A DNA stretch of 64,000 nt from RYN-230 sp963717125 (GCA_963717125.1 CAVQVG010000019.1:310001-374000); one strand, 5' to 3'; shown: positions 7,985 through 16,646, counted from the first letter of the stretch. Notes: a model not told the origin generated them from the sequence alone. Translations and numbers: made by a program.

Positions 7985-8705
7985 GTTCCGCAAGCTGAGC
8001 ACGGTACGGGGGCCATGGCTGCTGCTCGCCGCGGGACCGCTGGTCGTGCTGGCCGGCGTCACCGGGCTGATCCAGTCGGGCGGGAACGTGCACGACCCGG
8101 CGACCCAGGACACCGCGCTCGCGCACGTCGGGCTGGCCGCCGTGTTCACGCTCATGTTCGGCATCCTGGCCGTGGCGGGCGAGTACCGGCACGGCACGAT
8201 CACCGACACGTTCCTCAGCTTCCCCGGGCGGCGCGCGGTGATCGTGGCCAAGCTCGCGGTGTACGGGCTGATCGGCGGCCTGGCCGGGGTGGTGTCGTCG
8301 CTGGTGGCGGTCGCGGCTACCGCCGCGTGGTGGGCGGCCAAGGGCGGCAGCTTCCAGCTGTCCAGCGCCGGGACCTGGCGGGCGCTCGGCGGGGGCGTGG
8401 CCGTCAGCATCGCGTTCGCGCTGATCGGCGTCGGCGTGGGGGCGCTGATCCGCAACCTGGTCGCGGCGGTGGCCGCCGCGCTCGCCTGGATCGCGCTGGT
8501 CGAGGGCATCGCCGGCCAGTTGCTCGGCTCCGGGCTGGCCCGGTGGCTGCCGTTTTATGCCAGCGAGTCGCTGGACCGGGCCACGCTGACCGCGTCGGCG
8601 GCCCGGCTGCTGCCGCAGTGGGGCGGCGCGGTGATGCTGCTCGGCTACGCCGTGGCCTTCGCGGTGGCCGCGGTGCTCACTACACTCAACCGCGATGTCA
8701 CCTAG
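7962..8705 (+). CDS. ABC-2 type exporter, permease subunit
   Basis: A 247-residue integral membrane protein with about six hydrophobic segments. These include the first helix after TVRGPW, FTLMFGILAVAGEYRHGTI, LIGGLAGVVSSLVAVAATAA and a last helix ending LTTLNRDVT. The FGILAVAGEYRHGTI stretch is characteristic of ABC-2 permeases of the actinobacterial two-component type. It begins inside the ATPase gene (ATG 7962) and its last 11 bases overlap the TetR gene, so the three genes form one tightly coupled operon. Confidence 0.88.
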   Translation: MPATMRSEFRKLSTVRGPWLLLAAGPLVVLAGVTGLIQSGGNVHDPATQDTALAHVGLAAVFTLMFGILAVAGEYRHGTITDTFLSFPGRRAVIVAKLAVYGLIGGLAGVVSSLVAVAATAAWWAAKGGSFQLSSAGTWRALGGGVAVSIAFALIGVGVGALIRNLVAAVAAALAWIALVEGIAGQLLGSGLARWLPFYASESLDRATLTASAARLLPQWGGAVMLLGYAVAFAVAAVLTTLNRDVT

Positions 8706-9522
8706 GAAACCAGCCGTGCTCCGCGACCGCGACGGGGAGAACCTCCGCGAACACCTGATCGCCACGGCCGCCCGGTTGATCGACCAGCGCGGCAGCGCCG
8801 GGCTGGCCGTCCGGGACATCGCCCGGGAAGCCCAGGTGGCCGACGGCGCGCTGTACAACTACTTCGAGGACAAGGAGGACCTGCTGGCGCAGGCCCTGCT
8901 GGCGCACGTCGGCACGGTGATGTCCGAGGCGCCGCGGCTGCTGCCGGAGGCGGGCACCGGCACCGTGGCGGAGAACCTGGCCGGGTTCATCGACCGCGGC
9001 CTGGCCGTGCTGATCCGGGTCGTGCCCGCGTTCGCCGGGCTGCTGTCCCAGCCCAAGGTGCTCAGCCGGTTCCACGCCATGGTCGGCGGGGGGGCCGCGT
9101 TCGGCACCCCGGACGCGGCTGCGGCGGAGGCGGCGGCCGGCCAGCAGCCGGCCGAGCCAGGACCGAGCCCGGCGGACCCCGGACCGGCCGAGCCCGGGCC
9201 AGGCGAGGCGGGACCAGGCGAGCCCGGGCCAGGCGAGGCGGGGCCGACCGGGCTGCCGGACCTGCTCACCCAGTACCTGCGGGCCGAGCAGCGGCTGGGC
9301 CGGATCGACCCGGCGGCCGACGTCGAGGCGGCCAGCATGCTGATCGTCGGCGCGATCCATGGCCAGGTGCTACCCCGGGTGGTGTTCGCCATGCCCGGCC
9401 GCCCGATCAGCTTCCCCACCGGGCTGGGCGCGCAACTGGCCGACGCGGCGGTCCGCGGCCTGGCCCCACGGCCCGGGCCGGGGACCGGCGGGGCGGGCCG
9501 CGCACCCGGCGCGGCCAGCTGA
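8695..9522 (+). CDS. TetR-family regulator with Pro/Gly-rich insertion
   Basis: A 275-residue regulator. The N-terminal helix-turn-helix spans GSAGLAVRDIAREAQVADGA and LYNYFEDKEDLLAQAL. The C-terminal ligand domain is interrupted by a repeated PAEPGP/GEAGP stretch of about 30 residues, encoded by short tandem repeats at about 9145-9250, which probably forms a flexible loop. The gene closes the ABC exporter operon and probably binds the palindrome at 7201-7242, giving autoregulation and induction by the exported compound. The repressor role is inferred from context. Confidence 0.85.
   Translation: MSPRKPAVLRDRDGENLREHLIATAARLIDQRGSAGLAVRDIAREAQVADGALYNYFEDKEDLLAQALLAHVGTVMSEAPRLLPEAGTGTVAENLAGFIDRGLAVLIRVVPAFAGLLSQPKVLSRFHAMVGGGAAFGTPDAAAAEAAAGQQPAEPGPSPADPGPAEPGPGEAGPGEPGPGEAGPTGLPDLLTQYLRAEQRLGRIDPAADVEAASMLIVGAIHGQVLPRVVFAMPGRPISFPTGLGAQLADAAVRGLAPRPGPGTGGAGRAPGAAS
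9145..9250 (+). repeat. Short tandem repeats in TetR coding sequence
   Basis: GC-rich imperfect repeats of GAGCCCGGGCCAGGC type encode alternating PGPGE, AGPGE and PAEPGP motifs in the ligand-binding domain. Slippage-type expansion is likely. Confidence 0.6.
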
Positions 9523-9523
9523 C

Positions 9524-10345
9524 TCAGGCCAGGCCGGCCATCAGCTCGCCGAATTCGCGGGCCGCGGTCTCCGAATGCAGCAGCCGGTCCAGCCGGGCCC
9601 GCAGCTCGGCCCAGACCCGGTCGGCCGGCCAGTCGGCCACCCGGGCGTCCGGCGCGCATTGCAGGTAGAACCGGCTGGCGCGCGGTCCGCGGGAGAACTG
9701 CGCGGCGAAACCCCGGCTGCTCACCGCCATCAGCGGGTAACGCGGCGGCGGCGCGACCGCCAGCACGGTCAGCCAGCCGATCCCGTACTCCTCGGTGTGC
9801 ACGGTGATCGCACCGTCCGGCACGCTGCGCCGGGTGATACCGTGCTCGCCGTCGCAGCCAGCCACGAACGAACAGCCGATCTCGTGCCCCTGGCCGGCCT
9901 CGTCGGTGTAGCCGACCGCCGGGCGCTCGCCGGCCAGGTCCCGCAGTTCGACGTCGGCCGCGCCGAACCTGAGGTCACCCCCGCCGTCCAGGAACGCGCT
10001 GATCAGATTGCGCAGCAGGATCTGCTGCGGGATCAGCGTCCCGCCGGGCCGGCCACCGTGCGGGTCATTGAGCACGAGATGGCTCTCGCCCTCGACCCGG
10101 ATCTCCAGCGTGTCGTCGGCCGGGAAGTCACCGAGTAATCCAGCCAGGCCCCAGTCGCCGAACATCTGCGCGGCCCGGTATTCGAGCACGCCCGCGCGCT
10201 GCCGCTGCTCGACGTAGTCACGGGACTGCCGTTCCAGCACGACGCAGTCGATGCCGCAGTGGCGCAGCATGGCGGCCGCGGTCATCCCGGCCACTCCCGC
10301 GCCGACGATCACGACGGTGGCCGACTCGGCTAAGACGTCCGGCAT
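9524..10345 (-). pseudogene. PobA-like 4-hydroxybenzoate hydroxylase, internally deleted
   Basis: Flavoprotein monooxygenase of the 4-hydroxybenzoate 3-monooxygenase family. The N-terminal dinucleotide fold VVIVGAGVAGMTAA, YVEQRQRAGVLEY and FVAGCDGEHGITRRSVP are intact. After VWAELRARL the sequence jumps to LLHSETAAREFGELMAGLA, which resembles the extreme C-terminus of PobA. About 110 residues carrying the second FAD motif (GDAAH) and much of the active site are missing, giving 273 residues instead of about 390. The junction is in frame near 9585-9592. ATG at 10345 is preferred over the GTG at 10360. It is convergent to the TetR gene. Activity is unlikely; a recent deletion or mis-assembly is inferred. 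Confidence 0.72.
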
Positions 10346-10419
10346 CAGTTCGCCTTTCACTGGTCGCTGCCAGCCCCCGCGGCCCTCAGATTAACGCGCC
10401 ACGGGTGCGGGTTACAGGA

Positions 10420-11430
10420 TTACAGACCGCAGGCGGCGGCCACCGCCTCGGCCGCGGCTTCGCGGCGGCTGTAGGCGGGGATGCCGGCCCGCTCGAAGTC
10501 GGTGACGTAGATGTCGGCCGCCTGGGCTGGGCTGCCGGCCGCGTTGAGGGTGGGGAGGTACTGGGCCCAGATCTGGTTGAACGCGAGGATCGCGGTCAGC
10601 TGGGTCTGCAGGTCGGCGGCGGGGTTGCCGGTGACGTAGCCGCCGGGCAGCGGGGTCCAGCCGATCAGCCCGCCGCCGCCGTCACCCACCGACTCGGGGT
10701 TGCCGCCGGATTCGGCGTAGATGTTGCCGGCGATGCCGGAGGCCGCGTTGCCGGAGTAGCCGCGCGCGGTCAGGAACGTGACGATCGCGCCGTAGTTCAG
10801 CGGCTTCAGCGTGCCGCCCGAGCCGGTACACGACACCCCACGTCCGCTGGTAGACGTCACCACCGCCTGCTGCCCGGCCGACGACGGCGAACTGCTGCTG
10901 GCCGGGGCGGCCGTGCTGCGGGCCGCCCGGGCGTGCCGGGGCCGGTAGCTGCCGGTCAGCACCGAGGCCGCCGGGTCGGTGGGCACCCGCAGCGCCTCGC
11001 CGGTGTAGATCAGGTCCGGGTCGCTGACCGTGCCGCGGTTGACCCGGTACAGGTACGGCCAGTCGCCCGCGTGCCCGTAGAACCGCTCCGCGATGCCGGA
11101 CAGGGTATCCCCCGTGCGGACGGTGTAGGACCGGCCGGCTTGAACGCGGGCGGCCGGCCGGGCCGGCGCCGCGGCCGAGGTCCGGGCCTGGCCGGCCACG
11201 GTAGCCTGGCCGGCCGCGGTGGCCTGGCCGGCCACCGCCGTCTGGGTGGCCGCCCCGGCGGGGGCCGCGACCGCGACGGCCGAGGCCGCGCCGCCCGCGG
11301 CGATCGCGCCGGCCACGGCCACCGCCGGGGCCGCCTGGCCGGCCCGCTGCGCGGCCTGCTGGAGCTGCGAGGGCGCCGCGTGCCGTCCCATCTTCCTGAT
11401 CTTCCTGCTGCGCTTGTGTGCTGCCGTCAC
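10420..11430 (-). CDS. Exported LysM protein with phage-tail-lysozyme-like domain
   Basis: A 336-residue probable cell-wall protein. The N-terminus has a basic stretch (KRSRKIRKMGRH) followed by an Ala-rich hydrophobic region, consistent with export. A LysM domain follows (YTVRTGDTLSGIAERFYGHA, then WPYLYRVNRGTVSDPDLIY), then a Ser/Ala linker. The C-terminal domain, IVTFLTARGYSGNAASGIAG then NIYAESGGNPESV, resembles phage tail lysozyme domains and would cleave peptidoglycan. GTG at 11430 is chosen; a TTG at 11433 is also in frame. I looked upstream for a cyclic-di-AMP riboswitch, common before such genes, and did not find one. Function is inferred from domains only. Confidence 0.82.
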   Translation of the reverse strand: MTAAHKRSRKIRKMGRHAAPSQLQQAAQRAGQAAPAVAVAGAIAAGGAASAVAVAAPAGAATQTAVAGQATAAGQATVAGQARTSAAAPARPAARVQAGRSYTVRTGDTLSGIAERFYGHAGDWPYLYRVNRGTVSDPDLIYTGEALRVPTDPAASVLTGSYRPRHARAARSTAAPASSSSPSSAGQQAVVTSTSGRGVSCTGSGGTLKPLNYGAIVTFLTARGYSGNAASGIAGNIYAESGGNPESVGDGGGGLIGWTPLPGGYVTGNPAADLQTQLTAILAFNQIWAQYLPTLNAAGSPAQAADIYVTDFERAGIPAYSRREAAAEAVAAACGL

Positions 11431-11600
11431 CAACCTGCCTAACCACGATTCGGCGCCCAGCTACGCGGCGCACAGCGCCTCTCGCCAGGCCGGACAAGTT
11501 CTCAGCCGGCATCATGGCAGCACATTCATCACAATAGGGCTTAAATCAGACAAACAGGCTCACGAAGTCACAGACAGCTCAACTGTGCCCAGCAGCGACC

Positions 11601-11692
11601 GGCGGCGTGGGCGGGGAGAGGGGATCGCGCGGCGGCGTGGGCGGGGAGAGGGGATCGCGCCCCGCGGCGTGGGCGGGGAGAGGGGATCGCGC
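11601..11692. repeat. Three tandem copies of a 30-bp GC-rich unit
   Basis: Units at 11601-11630, 11631-11660 and 11663-11692 are almost identical (core GGCGTGGGCGGGGAGAGG followed by GGATCGCGC). They lie directly after the stop codon of the Nudix gene, in the space between it and the LysM gene promoter. No gene is seen in 11431-11700. Confidence 0.85.
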
Positions 11693-11700
11693 CCGGCGGC

Positions 11701-12234
11701 TCAGCTCTGCCCGGCCAGCGACCCCTTGGCCCGGGCCAGCGTCTCGCGCAGGTTCGGCTCGGTGGTGAGCGCCTCGGCGTCGGCCACCGACAGCCAGCGC
11801 AGCGGCGCGTCCGGCCCTTCCGGCACCACCGCGTCCGGGGTCTGGGTGGCCAGCAGGAACCGGACGTCCGCGTGCTCGTGAGCGGGCTCGCCATGGCCCG
11901 CCGGGACGCCGACCACCGCGACGTGCCGGATCCGCGCGTCCGGCCAGGGCACCAGGTCGGTCAGGCCGGTCTCCTCCTCGGCCTCGCGCAGCGCGATGCC
12001 GAGCGGGTCGGTCTCGCCCGGATCACCGTGCCCGCCCACCTGCAGCCAGGCCTGCTGCCGGCGGTGCCAGCGGAGCAGCACCCGGCCGCTCGCCGGGTGC
12101 ACAATCAGCGCGGACGCGGTGACGTGCAGCGGGAGCGTACGCAGCCACGGGTTGGCCACGGACTCGGTCAGCGTGCGGGTCCGCGCCACGTCGGCAATCT
12201 CGGCCGCACCTTCCGGCTGGTAGTCATCGAGCAT
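11701..12234 (-). CDS. Nudix hydrolase
   Basis: A 177-residue Nudix-family pyrophosphohydrolase. The Nudix box reads GHGDPGETDPLGIALREAEE followed by ETGL. It has eight rather than seven residues between the first Glu and RE, as in some actinobacterial members. VLLRWHRRQQAWLQVGGHGD precedes it. ATG at 12234 (MLDDYQPEG) is preferred over the TTG at 12279, which adds an unconserved Ala-rich leader. The substrate cannot be told from sequence; house-cleaning of nucleotide derivatives is usual. It is not obviously linked to its neighbours. Confidence 0.85.
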   Translation of the reverse strand: MLDDYQPEGAAEIADVARTRTLTESVANPWLRTLPLHVTASALIVHPASGRVLLRWHRRQQAWLQVGGHGDPGETDPLGIALREAEEETGLTDLVPWPDARIRHVAVVGVPAGHGEPAHEHADVRFLLATQTPDAVVPEGPDAPLRWLSVADAEALTTEPNLRETLARAKGSLAGQS

Positions 12235-12342
12235 GCCGAGCAGCGTACTGTCCCGGCCCCGCTGGGCGGCGGCTGCCAATGTGGCGGAATGGCCAGCTCA
12301 CCGGGACACCGCGAACCGGCAAAATGGCGCGATACTGGACAC

Positions 12343-12942
12343 ATGGCATTACGGCGGGCGGGGCCTGAGATGAGCGTAACCCGGGAAAAGTCACTCAAGC
12401 ATGAACGGTCATACTGGCCATCCACCCCACTTGGCCCAGTTTTCCGGCCCGGGGACCGGAAACTGGCGATCGCACTGCTCGTGGTGGCGTTCTTTATCGC
12501 CCTGCAGAGCGCGGGCATTGCGAGCCATGCCGACGGCGTTACCTCGCTGGGCGCGATCTTGCTGCTCTGGCCGCTGCTGACGCTGGCCATGCTGGTCATC
12601 GTCTGGGCGGTCCGGTACGCCGAGCGCCTGATCAAAAAGCCCTTGCCGGGGCTGCGTGTCGGGTTAACCCTGGCCGTGGTGGCGTTCGCCACGTTCGCCG
12701 TGGTGATCCTGCACAACGATCACCAGCGCTGCGTGGACAAGAACACCATGACCGTGGTGGCCGCCGCGGACTGCCAGCACCAGAACGCCAGGACGCGGGG
12801 AAACCAGAACCAGGATGCGTGGTACTACGGCGGCCGGGGCATCCGGGTCGGGGACACGGTCGGCAAGGGGTCATTCACCCCCCCGGAAGAGCAGAGCGGT
12901 AGTGGAGACACCGGCGGCGCCGGCGGCGACGGGAGCGAGTGA
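12343..12942 (+). CDS. Three-helix membrane protein of unknown function
   Basis: A 199-residue protein with three hydrophobic helices (LAIALLVVAFFIALQSAGIA; LGAILLLWPLLTLAMLVIVW; LTLAVVAFATFAVVIL). A Cys-containing tail follows (RCVDKNTM, then CQHQNAR) and ends in WYYGGRGIRVGDTVGKGSF and an acidic, Gly-rich C-terminus. The YYGG and GSF pattern occurs in other small actinobacterial surface proteins that I cannot name. ATG at 12343 starts only a few bases after GATACTGG, so the transcript may be leaderless; ATG at 12370 is an alternative. Convergent to hsaB. Confidence 0.65.
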   Translation: MALRRAGPEMSVTREKSLKHERSYWPSTPLGPVFRPGDRKLAIALLVVAFFIALQSAGIASHADGVTSLGAILLLWPLLTLAMLVIVWAVRYAERLIKKPLPGLRVGLTLAVVAFATFAVVILHNDHQRCVDKNTMTVVAAADCQHQNARTRGNQNQDAWYYGGRGIRVGDTVGKGSFTPPEEQSGSGDTGGAGGDGSE

Positions 12943-12956
12943 ACGGCCGGCCGCAG

Positions 12957-13533
12957 TCACATCCAGTCGTTGTGCCTGGGCCACGCCAGCAGCGTGTCCA
13001 CCAGCTCGGGCGGGTCGTCGGCCGCCCGGGCCGGGGTGCTGGCGAACCGGCCACGGTAGAACAGCAGCGGCTGGCCAGCCGCGCAGTCGCCCAGCTCGAC
13101 CACCCGGCCCAGCACCACCCAGTGGTCGCCCGCCTCGTGCACCGCCTGCACCGTGCAGGCCGCCCAGGTGAGCACCCCATCCAGCACCGGCGCACCGGAC
13201 GAGCAGGGCGACCAGCGCAGCCCGGCGAACTTGTCCGCGCCGCTGGCGCCGAACACCCGGGCCAGCTCACGCTGCCCGCCGGCCAGCACGTTGGCGCAGA
13301 AATGCCCGGTCTGCTCGATCCGCGGCCAGGTCGCCGACGTGCGGGCCGGGCAGAACAGCACCAGCGGCGGGTCCAGCGACAGCGCGGCGAACGACTGGCA
13401 GGCGAAGCGGCGGCCCGGCCTGGTCGGCCGTGGTGATCACCGTCACCCCGGTGCAGAAGTGCCCGAGCACCTGCCGGAACCGGGCCGGGTCCGGGTTGTG
13501 GGCCACCGGCGTGAGGCCGGATGAGACCGTCAT
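12957..13533 (-). CDS. hsaB: HsaB, flavin reductase of 3-HSA hydroxylase (frameshifted)
   Basis: NAD(P)H:flavin reductase that supplies reduced flavin to HsaA. From ATG 13533 the protein begins MTVSSGLTPV and continues DPARFRQVLGHFCTGVTVIT. It then moves to another frame at FACQSFAALSLDPPLVLFCP and ends LLFYRGRF...NDWM. Both halves match mycobacterial HsaB (about 187 residues) in order. The switch lies between 13407 and 13420, beside CGGCGGCCC, and one extra base explains it; corrected length is 191 residues. As assembled, the N-terminal part would read on into an unrelated frame. ATG overlaps the hsaC stop (ATGA). Last gene of hsaA-hsaD-hsaC-hsaB, as in M. tuberculosis. Confidence 0.85.
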
Positions 13534-14432
13534 GCGCCCGGGGCCGCGAAGCTGTGCCCCCACAGGCTGATCGCGGTGGTCTCCCGGCTGACCCAGGTGC
13601 GGTCGTCCACCACCAGGCCGTCCGTGCCGTACTCGACGTCGAACCCGCCCGGGGTGCGCACGTAGAACGACACCATCAGGTCGTTGGCGTGCCGGCCGAG
13701 CGTGGCGGACGGCGGGGCGCCGCGCCGGGCGCACCGGTCCATGGCCCGGCCCACGTCGTCCAGCGTGGCCACCTCGACCATCAGGTGCACGATCCCGGAC
13801 GGGGCCGGGAGCGGGGCCAGCGCGAGCGAGTGGTGCCGCGGGTTGCAGCCCAGGAAGCGCATCCACAGCGGCGGGTCGCCGGCAGGCTGGCCGAACAGCT
13901 CCGGCGCCATCCGCATCGAGTCGCGCAGCCGGAAGCCGAGCACGTCGGTATAGAAGCCCAGGGCCGGCTCCTCCTCGGGCGCGGGCAGCACCACGTGGCC
14001 CAGCCCCATCAGCCCGGTGACGAACCGGTTCCCGTACGGGCTGACCGCGGGCCGCGCCTCGAGCGCCGCCCCGCTGAACACCTCCAGCGGGTTGCCCGCC
14101 GGATCCTCGAAGCGGAGCAGCTGGCCGACCCGCCGCTCGGCCAGCTCGGCGGCCGTGCCCGCCTTGACCGCCACGCCGGCCCCGTCCAGCGTCCGGCCCA
14201 GCTCGCGCAGCGCGCCCTCGCCGGCCACCTCCCAGCCCGCGGCGATCAGCCGGTCCTGCTCGCCCGGCACGATCACCAGCCGGGCGGGGAATTCGTCCAT
14301 CCGCAGGTACAGCGCCCCGTGCTCCGGCCCGCGGCCCTCGACCAGGCCGAGCATTTTTATGCCGAACGCCCGCCACGCCTCGATGTCGGTCGCCTCGATA
14401 CGCAGATACCCGAGGGACAAGATCGGCGTCAT
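13530..14432 (-). CDS. hsaC: HsaC, 3,4-DHSA extradiol dioxygenase
   Basis: Iron-dependent type I extradiol dioxygenase that opens the catecholic A-ring of 3,4-DHSA by meta-cleavage. The 300 residues equal the mycobacterial enzyme. The 2-His-1-Glu metal ligands are His146 (GLGHVVLP), His216 (IVHLMVE) and Glu267 (FDVEYGT). The second-shell His201 (NPRHHSLAL) and His248 (LGRHANDLMV) are also present. Two vicinal-oxygen-chelate modules are visible, as in the family. It overlaps both neighbours by four bases (ATGA), so hsaD-hsaC-hsaB are translationally coupled. Expected to be under the KstR operator at 16561-16582. Confidence 0.95.
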   Translation of the reverse strand: MTPILSLGYLRIEATDIEAWRAFGIKMLGLVEGRGPEHGALYLRMDEFPARLVIVPGEQDRLIAAGWEVAGEGALRELGRTLDGAGVAVKAGTAAELAERRVGQLLRFEDPAGNPLEVFSGAALEARPAVSPYGNRFVTGLMGLGHVVLPAPEEEPALGFYTDVLGFRLRDSMRMAPELFGQPAGDPPLWMRFLGCNPRHHSLALAPLPAPSGIVHLMVEVATLDDVGRAMDRCARRGAPPSATLGRHANDLMVSFYVRTPGGFDVEYGTDGLVVDDRTWVSRETTAISLWGHSFAAPGA

Positions 14433-15322
14433 GGCGTGTCCCCTTCCAGGAAGCTCATCGCCAGCCGGTTGAACTCGTCGAACTTCTCCAGCTGGGCCCA
14501 GTGCCCGCAGCCGCCGAACACGTGCAGCTGGGCCCGGCGGATCAGCTTCAGCGCGACCAGCGCGCCGTCCAGCGGGTTGATCCGGTCCTCCCGGCCCCAG
14601 ACGAGCAGGACGTGGTTGCGCAGCCGGTGCGCTTCGCGCCAGAGCAGCCCGTCCTCGGCGGTGTCCGGGTCGAAGAACGAGGCGCCCAGCGACGCCATCG
14701 CGGCCAGCGCGGCCGGATCACTGGCCGCGGCGAACCGCTCGTCGATCAGCTCGTCGGTGACCAGCAGCTGGTCGTGCACCATGATCCGGATGAACGCGGC
14801 CATCTTCTCCCGGGTCGGCCCGGGCGGCGCGGCGAACCGGGACAGCCGCTTGATGCCCTCGGTCGGATCGGGCGAGAACACGTTGAGGCTCAGCCCACCT
14901 GGCGCCATCAGCACCAGCCGGGCGGCCCGGTCCGGGTAGTTCAGCGCGAACCGGACCGCGGTCCCGCCGCCGAGCGAGTTGCCGAGCAGGTGCACCCGCT
15001 CGATGCCGAGCGTCTTGAGCAGGCCGGCCAGCGCGTCGGCGGCGAACGTGAAGTAGTTGCCGGTCACCGGCGGGCGGTCGGACTGGCCGAAGCCGGGCTG
15101 GTCAACCAGCAGGGTGCGGAACCGGCCAGCGAACACCGGCAGGTTGCGGCCGAAGTTGCTCCACGCGGACGCGCCGGGCCCGCCGCCGTGCAGCAGCACC
15201 ACGGGGAGGCGGTCCTCGGCGGCCGCACCTTCATCCGCCGGGCCGGCCTCGTGGTAATGCAGCCGCATCCCGGCCGCGTCGGCGAACCGGCTGGTCGCGG
15301 CGGGGTCGGCGAGCCCGGTCAT
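14429..15322 (-). CDS. hsaD: HsaD, meta-cleavage product hydrolase
   Basis: Alpha/beta-hydrolase that cleaves the C-C bond of 4,9-DSHA, giving HHD (2-hydroxyhexa-2,4-dienoate) and the C/D-ring acid HIP. The 297-residue product has the oxyanion motif HGGGPGASAWSNF and the catalytic triad Ser116 (GNSLGGG), Asp246 (GREDRIN) and His274 (GCGHWAQ). The N-terminus carries a short Asp/Ala-rich insertion before LPVVLLHGGGPG. ATG at 15322 lies 11 bases after the hsaA stop; the gene overlaps hsaC by ATGA. Confidence 0.95.
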   Translation of the reverse strand: MTGLADPAATSRFADAAGMRLHYHEAGPADEGAAAEDRLPVVLLHGGGPGASAWSNFGRNLPVFAGRFRTLLVDQPGFGQSDRPPVTGNYFTFAADALAGLLKTLGIERVHLLGNSLGGGTAVRFALNYPDRAARLVLMAPGGLSLNVFSPDPTEGIKRLSRFAAPPGPTREKMAAFIRIMVHDQLLVTDELIDERFAAASDPAALAAMASLGASFFDPDTAEDGLLWREAHRLRNHVLLVWGREDRINPLDGALVALKLIRRAQLHVFGGCGHWAQLEKFDEFNRLAMSFLEGDTP

Positions 15323-15333
15323 CCGGCTGTCCC

Positions 15334-16515
15334 TCAGACCATGCCGTCGGGCTGGATGCGCAGGCCGAACTCGCCGCGGCCGTACATGGACAGCGCGCGT
15401 TCGGGGTCGTTGATCGCGTGCACCCGGCCAGCGTGCGCGTCCCGCCAGAACCGCTGGATCGGCGTGCCCAGCTTGAGCGCCCGGCCGCCGGAGTTCTCGA
15501 ACAGCAGGTCCACCGCGCTGATGGCCCGGCCGGTGCCGAGCACCTGGTCCCGGCGGACCCGCAGGCGCAGCGGCAGCGGGATCTTGTCACCGGCCCGGGC
15601 GCAGGCCATCAGCTCGGCCATGTTCCGCTCCAGGGCCAGCCACGCGGCGTCCAGTTCGGCCGCCGCCTCGGCCACCCGGACCTGCGAATGCGGGTCCTCG
15701 GCCGCCTTCTGGCCGACGTAGGACGCGCGCACCCGGTCCTGCTGGTACGCGACGTGCGCGGCGTAGGCGCCCAGCCCCATGCCGATGATCGGGGTGGTGA
15801 TCGAGTAGGAGAACAGCGAGCCGTAGGGCAGCCGGTACAGCGGCGCCGGGTTGACCTGCTGGCCGGGGCAGACGCACTTGAACACGTCGGTGAAGCTGAG
15901 CGACCGGTGCGCCGGCACGAACACGTCGTCCACCACGATGTCGTTGCTGCCGGTGCCGCGCAGCCCGACCGTGTCCCACACGTCGTCGATGGTGTAGTCG
16001 CTGGCCGGCAGCAGGAACGTGCGGAAGTCGGCGGGGTTGCCGTCGCTATCGGGCACGATGCCGCCGAGCAGCACCCAGCTCGCGTGGTCGCAGCCGGAGG
16101 AGAAGCTCCACCGGCCGCTGAGCCGGTGCCCGCCGTCGGTGGCCAGCGGCCGCCCGGTCGGCGCGTAGGACGACGATATCCGGGTGTTCGGGTCGTCCGC
16201 CCACACGTCCTGCTGAGCCTGGTCCGGGAACAGCGCGAGCTGCCAGGGGTGCACGCCGAGCACGGAGGCGACCCAGCCGGTCGAGCCGCACGCGCTGGCG
16301 ATCAGCCGGACCGCGGTCAGGAACGTGACCGGGTCCGCCTCGTAGCCGCCGAACCGGGATGGCTGGAGCAGCCGGAAGAACCCGGTCTCGGCCAGCGCCT
16401 TAATGGACTCGGCCGGCACGACCCGGTTGTCCTCGGCCTCCTGGGCCCGGTCCCGCAGCACCGGCAGCAGCTCAGTGATCCCGGCGACCACCGCCTGCCC
16501 GACGTTCTCGCTCAC
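15334..16515 (-). CDS. hsaA: HsaA, oxygenase of 3-HSA 4-hydroxylase
   Basis: Flavin-dependent hydroxylase with acyl-CoA dehydrogenase fold that converts 3-HSA to 3,4-DHSA using reduced flavin from HsaB. Diagnostic stretches are CGSTGWVASVLGVH, TRISSSYAPTG, SFSSGCDHASWVLLGG, VGLRGTGSND and PIQRFWRDAHAGRVHA, nearly identical to mycobacterial HsaA. GTG at 16515 is chosen because GGAGG (16525-16529 on the complement) is nine bases upstream, giving 393 residues, the family length. An ATG at 16524 abuts the ribosome binding site and is less likely. First gene of the hsa operon, divergent from kshA across a KstR operator. Confidence 0.95.
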   Translation of the reverse strand: MSENVGQAVVAGITELLPVLRDRAQEAEDNRVVPAESIKALAETGFFRLLQPSRFGGYEADPVTFLTAVRLIASACGSTGWVASVLGVHPWQLALFPDQAQQDVWADDPNTRISSSYAPTGRPLATDGGHRLSGRWSFSSGCDHASWVLLGGIVPDSDGNPADFRTFLLPASDYTIDDVWDTVGLRGTGSNDIVVDDVFVPAHRSLSFTDVFKCVCPGQQVNPAPLYRLPYGSLFSYSITTPIIGMGLGAYAAHVAYQQDRVRASYVGQKAAEDPHSQVRVAEAAAELDAAWLALERNMAELMACARAGDKIPLPLRLRVRRDQVLGTGRAISAVDLLFENSGGRALKLGTPIQRFWRDAHAGRVHAINDPERALSMYGRGEFGLRIQPDGMV

Positions 16516-16560
16516 CCGGACCATCCTCCGATCGCCTGCCACGCCCCGGCCATCGCCACC

Positions 16561-16582
16561 AGACTAGAACATGTTCTAGTCT
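16561..16582. promoter_or_regulatory. KstR operator between hsaA and kshA
   Basis: A perfect 22-bp palindrome centred on AACATGTT. The core TAGAACATGTTCTA (16565-16578) fits the KstR consensus TnnAACnnGTTnnA exactly. It lies 46 bases before hsaA and 65 before kshA, so one operator can control both divergent operons. Confidence 0.9.
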
Positions 16583-16646
16583 ATTAGTAAGGCCGTGCCG
16601 GCGGCGGGGCGCAGGGCACGGCGCGGAGCGGCGTGGAGGAGTGCTG

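Noticed and set aside
11434..11580. Possible cyclic-di-AMP (ydaO/yuaA) riboswitch before the LysM protein gene
   Set aside because: Such riboswitches are common before cell-wall lysis genes, but I could not find the conserved core segments in this leader.
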